64,000 nt of DNA, taken from the NCBI GenBank assembly GCA_024663395.1, contig JANFAH010000001.1, positions 6,138,001-6,202,000 of the forward strand, in the 5' to 3' direction. Each line of letters opens with the position of its first letter. Position 1 is the stretch's first letter. Below, piece after piece: positions 58,711 through 64,000 of this stretch. The DNA comes from Pisolithus tinctorius (Eukaryota; Basidiomycota; Agaricomycetes; Boletales; Pisolithaceae). The position numbers and the translations under genes were made by a program. The notes under the pieces are model-generated. The model was given only the letters and a program-made list of their open reading frames with translations. It ran no database searches and was not told the DNA's origin.

Positions 58711-60369
58711 GGGAAGGTGTGATTAATTCTAGTTTGTGGTTCCTGCTGCTCCTGCCATTTGCTTTGAACAGTGTAGCACCAGTATGTAACTCCCCTGCTC
58801 GCAAGTTGCTTTTTGTGTCCCATGAGGCCAACAAGGTTTATAATGGACGACAAGCCTTACCGGTGTAGTTTTTCTTGGTGAAAGAGTTTCGATGGTGGTT
58901 GTTCGCCTGGTATTCCCTGTGAAGTAGCGCCGCGATGGGTCATCCGACATGTAAACGCTATATAATATGAATGCGACGGCTCGTTCCATACATACAGAAT
59001 CGATCGGTTTTCACATCAGGGGGTCCATACCTTAGATAATACCACACTCTTGTGTAACACAGAACGAGGGAATTGTGGGGTGTAGATATAGTACTCGGTT
59101 GCTACTGGCCACGATGAACGCTCTGGACATGGACGAGATACTTTAGATCGCCTTCAGATTGGAGCGGTGGATGGCGAGGCCCAGACGATCAGGAAGACGG
59201 AACCCGGACGCATGCTGGTTAATCACAAACTGCCATTACGCACTCGAGCGCTTACAGGCAGCGTATGGGAGCTTTGAGGGTACAAGCAAAGAAACCCGAT
59301 GGGACACGGGGAACACGATTCCTTCGATAATCAAATGTTTGCAACAAGTTCCGAGCCAATCAAAGGCTACGTTCCTTGGAAGAACTAAAGTCCTCGTTAC
59401 GGCCAGTGCGTGAAGGAAAACAACTTCCATCACGGAGGAAAACCGAGGAAGGAGTGAACAAAGAAGCTGCAAATAACTTCCTGGATTCTGCAAGAGAGCG
59501 AGAATTGTATCAACAGACTTGGACTTCTGATAAGGAGGATAGGATCCTCGCTGTCGTGCAGGGAAGAGATGACTTCAGGGCGCGAAAAAGGTCGAACTGA
59601 CAACGAGAGGAAATCTTGGGCAACGAAAAAGACAAAGTTAGCTCGAATCATTACATTTGCTAAATTTACGGAAGTTGCAGTTGAGCGGGGCCTGGATTCG
59701 ACATGGTACACTGCGTCCCTGTTGAACGTTGGACTCCCGCCCCAGTGTACGAGCATTTAACCAGAGAGTGATGTGCCCTCCAAACGACGACGGAGGGGGC
59801 AGCATTGGCTCGAATATCACCAGGAAGGGCCCCTTGTCGGAGTTTGTTTGAGTTTATTTGGTGACTGCTCATATACATGCAAATGGAAGATCGGAGGGAC
59901 TAACGTGCACGTAACAAGCTTTTCAGACACGTCTAGGAAAGTAACCACAGGAACAATGTCTAGTAGTGTTCAACGGTCCATCCCAGGACGCCTACCTTTC
60001 CGACGCCAAGTTTTCCACTGCCGTCTCTCTCACCGAGATCTCCTCCACCGTCGTCTCCAACGACGTGAATGTCAGTGACGGCGACAGCACCAACGACGAT
60101 CGAGTGGTTTAACTGGGACCAAAGCTTTTCCGTGCTCAAGTTTCAGCCATTCCGCTTCGTGATCAGCGGGAATTGAGAGATTGTCGGACATCGCTACGGA
60201 CCCGGCTTTTGATCTCTCGCGAATCAATATCAGGACCCCAAGGTACGTAGCTATAAACATGCACGATATTCATTCATATATTCATTCATAGAAAAGCCAT
60301 TTACATATTCACCCGTATCGAAGTCCGAGACAGCAACTTGAACCAAGGCTCGTAGAACAGAAAAAAGCG
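58711..60369. other. Spacer before the kinase-like gene
   Basis: About 1.65 kb. 59,240-59,560 and 59,640-59,830 match parts of the recurrent spacer module (GTTGAGCGGGGCCTGGATTCGACATGGTACACTGCG). 59,876-59,957 is a direct repeat of 61,698-61,790 on the far side of the kinase-like gene. No coding gene recognised. Confidence 0.45.
59876..59957 (+). repeat. Direct repeat flanking the kinase-like gene, left
   Basis: Contains GGAAGATCGG...GTGCACGTAACA and AGCTTTTCAGACACGTCTAG then GAAAGTAACCACAGG; matched at 61,698-61,790 with a 20-base indel and few mismatches. Confidence 0.6.
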
Positions 60370-61392
60370 TCACCCACCGAGGTACCCGTGTAAGGCAAGC
60401 TGCAGGGTACGCCAACACATTATCTGCCATTCATCTAGGACTGACGCCCGATGGGAGTGCTGAACAGCGATGAAATCAGTCCGAGGGTGGCAACAAAATT
60501 GAAAAGTCGTGCTTACCGACTGGTTTGAAACCGTACTGAACGAGAAGACCGGAGGCGCAGAGCAAAAACCTTGCATCGTCCGACCACGGGTGAGGATAAA
60601 TGATCTTCCTGACAACCAACTGGGAAAAGCGGTCCCAAGGCTTCTTCAGTGCGACCTCGATGAAGGGGAGCGGCATGAAGCACGTCGCACCGAAATCCAA
60701 CACCACCACTACTAACCGGCCATCCTCCATCGTACGCTTCCTGAAGTTACCCGAGTTGAAATCGGAAGGACAGAGGAATCGATCGTGGCTAGACATATCG
60801 CCATGAAAATCGATGGGCAGCATTTTAAAGATCTAACATAGCTCTGAGTTCGCCAAAGCACCTTGAGACGTTGGCAAACACTTACATTGCGAATATGAGC
60901 ATAGAAATCCTGGTCGGACCTGTAATTGGCATTGGGAAGCCACTCGGGAAAGAAGGAGTGTACAATAGATCTTGTGCCGCCGCCAATGTGTCCGAGTGTC
61001 GCGGTTGGTGGTGCTTGGAGGCCGATCAACGCCTGGACAGCTTTCGCAACTAGTTCGACGTCCTTTGAGCCGCAATCTGTACCCTCGATGTACTCCATGG
61101 CGATGTAGCCAATTGGCCACCCGTGGTAGTCTGCCATAAACGCATGGAATACGCGAGGGGCCTGTATGTCTGAGGCACCAGCATCGCGGAGAGCCTTCGC
61201 GGTCCAATCTTGCGTGCGCGCTTCGGCGACGGTGACGTCGCGACCATATTTGATCCAGGCAATGACCGACGTAGTAGAAGGATCGACAATGGTGGTTCCG
61301 CAGACGAAGCCGAGATTCAAGCAGTGGGCAACGATTGTCTCTTCGGAGGGCAGACTCGGGTTGTATAGAAATCCATATGGTGAAGACGACAT
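60370..61392 (-). CDS. Small kinase-like protein (aminoglycoside-phosphotransferase fold)
   Basis: Three exons on the minus strand (61,392-60,886, 60,832-60,517, 60,434-60,370) join to 295 residues; introns are GTAAGT...TTAG and GTAAGC...CTAG. Visible kinase-like features in order: an AWIKYG strand (candidate ATP-binding Lys) followed by an Glu-bearing helix VAEARTQDW, the hinge IGYIAMEYIEGTDC, the catalytic-loop equivalent FLCPSDFNSGNF and a VVLDFGATCFMPLPF metal-binding segment (DFG). The classical APH HxDxxxxN His is replaced by Ser-Asp. This type of short phosphotransferase-like protein is common in agaricomycetes; substrate is unknown. An upstream CTTTAAAG lies at about 61,585. It is the only minus-strand gene in the array and is flanked by direct repeats. 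Confidence 0.75.
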
Positions 61393-62503
61393 AGTAACTA
61401 GGAGGGAGCATTGACCATAAAGGAGAACTATAGGGTGAAAGATAAAGAATACGACGTACTTCGAAGGACTAGCTGGGTAAGACCTTAGTTTGACAATGAC
61501 GAGAGCAGAGCGATTGTAGAAAGGTGTGGGGAGCAGGGTGACGTTTGGGAGTAAGACGGCTTCTCGTGGTTGCTTGTATGAGCTTTAAAGGTCTATCACA
61601 TCACCGAGAGGCAGTAACACGGATCGGGAGGAATTCTGCGTAGCCTTTGACAACGACTGACCCTTTGGCAACGACCCTATGATACCGATCCAAGTCCACA
61701 ATGGAAGATGGGGGGAACTAGTGTGCACAGAACCCGCTAAAGACGGAGGTAAGCTCTTCAGACACGTCTAGGAAAGTAAACACAGGAGAGGTGAACGAGC
61801 TCGTGTAGGTGAGCTGGGGGAACGCCAGAGGCACTTAAGGCGGGGAAACTAGTGAGCGAAGGGTATTAAGACTGAAGACACCCACAAACCGAGAGACCCC
61901 AAGGTGACGTGACGCAAAGAAGTGCGGCAACGGTGACCCCATCAGTATAACGCCATCAGAACCGCGTCTACTGGCACATGATACCCTTTGCGTGCTGCAG
62001 GCGGTATCGTTGGGTGCAATCGATGGCGAGCACTGAACATCAAGGGGTAAGGATAGGACCAGAGGTGGGCTGTCATGCCACATGTCCGGAGTGCTGCATT
62101 TCAGGCTTTCCATTTCACAAACGGGTTTGGAGCCAGTATAACTGTTACGACCATAAGCCCAAGCTGAGCTTGCGTCATCCTACAGGCCAACCCGACCAAA
62201 TCAAATTAACACCCCGGGTCCCCAAACCATATGCCCAGGTTTGACAAACTTTACAGTCGCTTGCGCCTCTGCTGCTGGCAGTTTGTAAGAAAATGGGCCC
62301 CTGACGTTTAATATTTTACTGACTACTTCTGAGGCTTTCCCAGGACGTCATGTTGGACTTTCCACACAGGCCAAAGACCATAGGAAATGCTGTACCACAG
62401 CAATGGCAAGGTTACCGGATCCAGTCATTGGCACTGCAGTTATCTGCATTCCTGCTGCTCAGGGAATACAAGACTTCCGAATCGTGATGATGTAGCGTTC
62501 GTC
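61393..62503. other. Spacer between the kinase-like gene and copy 12
   Basis: About 1.1 kb with the kinase-like gene's promoter region (to about 61,600), the right direct repeat, and spacer DNA with no recognised gene. TTCCCAGGACGTCATGTTGGAC (62,337) echoes words in earlier spacers. Confidence 0.45.
61698..61790 (+). repeat. Direct repeat flanking the kinase-like gene, right
   Basis: Counterpart of 59,876-59,957: GGAAGATGGGGGGAACTAG...TCTTCAGACACGTCTAGGAA and AGTAAACACAGG. Confidence 0.6.
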
Positions 62504-62511
62504 CTTTAAAA
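62504..62511 (+). promoter_or_regulatory. CTTTAAAA box of DUF6534 copy 12
   Basis: 119 bases before the copy 12 ATG, in the conserved array position. Confidence 0.5.
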
Positions 62512-62622
62512 ACAGGGCAGGGTTGCCTCACTACCAGAACCCGCCTTCCCCACCTGTTTTTCCTTCCACACTCGACAGCGAGTTCGTCGACAAGTTCACC
62601 TGGTACAAACTACCTAAGCGAC

Positions 62623-64000
62623 ATGGGCATCCCATACGGGTTCGGTGAAGACTTTTCGTACCCAGATACAGTCTTGTCTGCTGATCTATCCGCGATAGGT
62701 TCTGCCCTCATCGGCGGTTTGGTCTCCGCTATGTATGTGTGACTTCCCTCGATCTTGTCGCGTCCCCACTTTGATGTCCATATTGCATGTCAAGGCTATA
62801 TGGCATAACAACTCTCCAGGAACGTTGTAAATGGAATGTTCAGCCCAGCGCTCTACTTACAAGTTACATAGACCTATTCATATTTTATGCACTACGAGGA
62901 TGGGTTAACCATGAAGTATCTGGTTACTGTCATAAGGTGAGTTAGGCTGCTTTGGGACACCTGGCAAATCTGCTCACATGTAGTCAGGATTCTTGATACC
63001 CTGCATGCTTCCTTCGGTGGGTATTCAGCAGCTGTCAGTAAATTCATGATCAACCGCAGATTAGTGTGTCACATCTTGTATTACTACCTGGTGAAACTGA
63101 CTTGTCTACTCCTTGTAACCGTCGCACTCAATCACTGTAGATAATCAATTATGGCGTTCCGACGAGTTTGGAGTTCATTTCCTGGTTCGTTTACCTTTTC
63201 ATTTGAAAACTACTTCCCACTGATGAGATATAGCAGGTCATTACCTGTATGTGTACCCGATTTTCTACCAGACACTATTATGAATGCTTCCCCCCCCTTA
63301 GGCATCAGTTCTGGTGAACGTGTGTTCCTTTCATCTCAACACCATTTATGACAGCACTCAGTGGTATTGCAGGTATTTGTGGTTTCTGCAGTTCAATGGT
63401 AAGTGGTTATCTGTTCTGGCTTGGCATTTACAAACCGAACATTACTAGCTTCTTCGCACATCAAATATATTCCCGTATGTCCTGTTAAACCTCCTTCTCT
63501 CCAGACCTCGTTGATCGACTTCCAGTTTGTCGCCCTCAAGTGAGGTGCTTGGTGACTGCCCCAATTGTGAGTTCATCTGCTTGTCACGGCAAACAAATCA
63601 TGCAGTGATGGGGTTGCAACAGACACTATTCATACTAGCTCAATTTGGTGTGTTTATTTATTGGGATTAGCAAGCCTTTTATAACAGTATCTCAACAGGG
63701 TTTGGCATGGGTTTGTGCGTTTTTTCTGCCTCCAAACACTATACTAATCAAAAAGCAGAGACAGTTATTCTGGAGTACTTCGACTTGTCCAACCATGCTC
63801 ACAGATATACTGATCATTGTGCATAGGTTCGTCAACCGCGGGGCCAGCATCCTTACACAGATCACGGTAATTCCATTAGGAGAGAAATTAGTGCACCAGC
63901 TTACTTGTTCTTCCTAGTTTTACGACGTGACCCCCGCTTGGGCCACCATTGTAGCAGCCGAAGTTCTGATTACAGGGTCACTCTGCGTACTGTTATATGA
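62623..64000 (+). CDS. DUF6534 membrane protein, copy 12 (3' end beyond window)
   Basis: Starts MGIPYGFG and is open through exon 17, which runs off the window end. Intron 3 begins GA (62,820). Exon 4 is shorter by two codons and the Trp at its end is Arg (AG|G). Exon 5 ends TTCG before GTGGGT. Exon 15 ends CTGGA, turning the usual Met into Glu at the join. The remaining exons 18-21 lie outside, so integrity of the C-terminal half is unknown. Confidence 0.8.

Noticed and set aside
60833..61411. Long minus-strand frame overlapping the kinase-like gene in another frame
   Set aside because: Arg/Ser-rich translation with no motifs; the other frame has clear kinase-like motifs and intron signals.

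Overview
The window is nuclear DNA from a filamentous fungus, most likely an agaricomycete basidiomycete. The evidence is dense short introns (about 45-75 bases), a long tandem array of DUF6534 membrane-protein genes, a histone-H3-tail-bearing gene of a type I recall only from mushroom genomes, and CENP-B-type (pogo) transposase remains. There is no rRNA, tRNA or CRISPR that I can support. The species is not determinable from the sequence alone.

Layout. (1) 4-537: the last four exons of DUF6534 copy 1. (2) 614-about 20,630: a block of nested mobile and repeat DNA that has almost no CG dinucleotides, wedged between copies 1 and 2. It holds a pogo-like transposase relic, two LTR families, a 75-bp and a 45-bp minisatellite, one apparently intact spliced gene (H3-like tail, PHD-like finger, possible caspase/CHAT-like core, zinc ribbon) and an F-box/nucleotidyltransferase-like relic. 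(3) 21,563-64,000: DUF6534 copies 2 to 12, all on the plus strand, separated by 0.8-3.5 kb spacers that are themselves partly duplicated. The spacers hold a 474-bp MITE, a foldback element made of two inverted transposase ends, and one minus-strand kinase-like (aminoglycoside-phosphotransferase-fold) gene.

The DUF6534 genes share one unusual structure. About 960 coding bases are split into 21 exons, including microexons of 10, 12 and 18 bases, and I could splice ten copies by hand using the family motifs as a guide. In eight of ten copies the third intron lacks the GT donor while the rest of the gene is nearly always open. Copies 5-6 and 9-10 look like a duplicated two-gene block, copies 1-2 are a recent pair, copy 7 has a lost acceptor site and copy 11 is a four-exon relic. 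Each complete copy has a TTTAAA- or TAAAA-like box 113-132 bases before its ATG.

The mobile block carries a mutation signature. In-frame stops in its relics are TGA where the family or a sister copy has CGA, and minisatellite units differ mainly at CG sites. This suggests CpG methylation followed by deamination, confined to repeats and sparing the gene array. All coordinates come from reading the sequence by hand; splice models have no transcript support, and family names rest on recalled motifs rather than searches.
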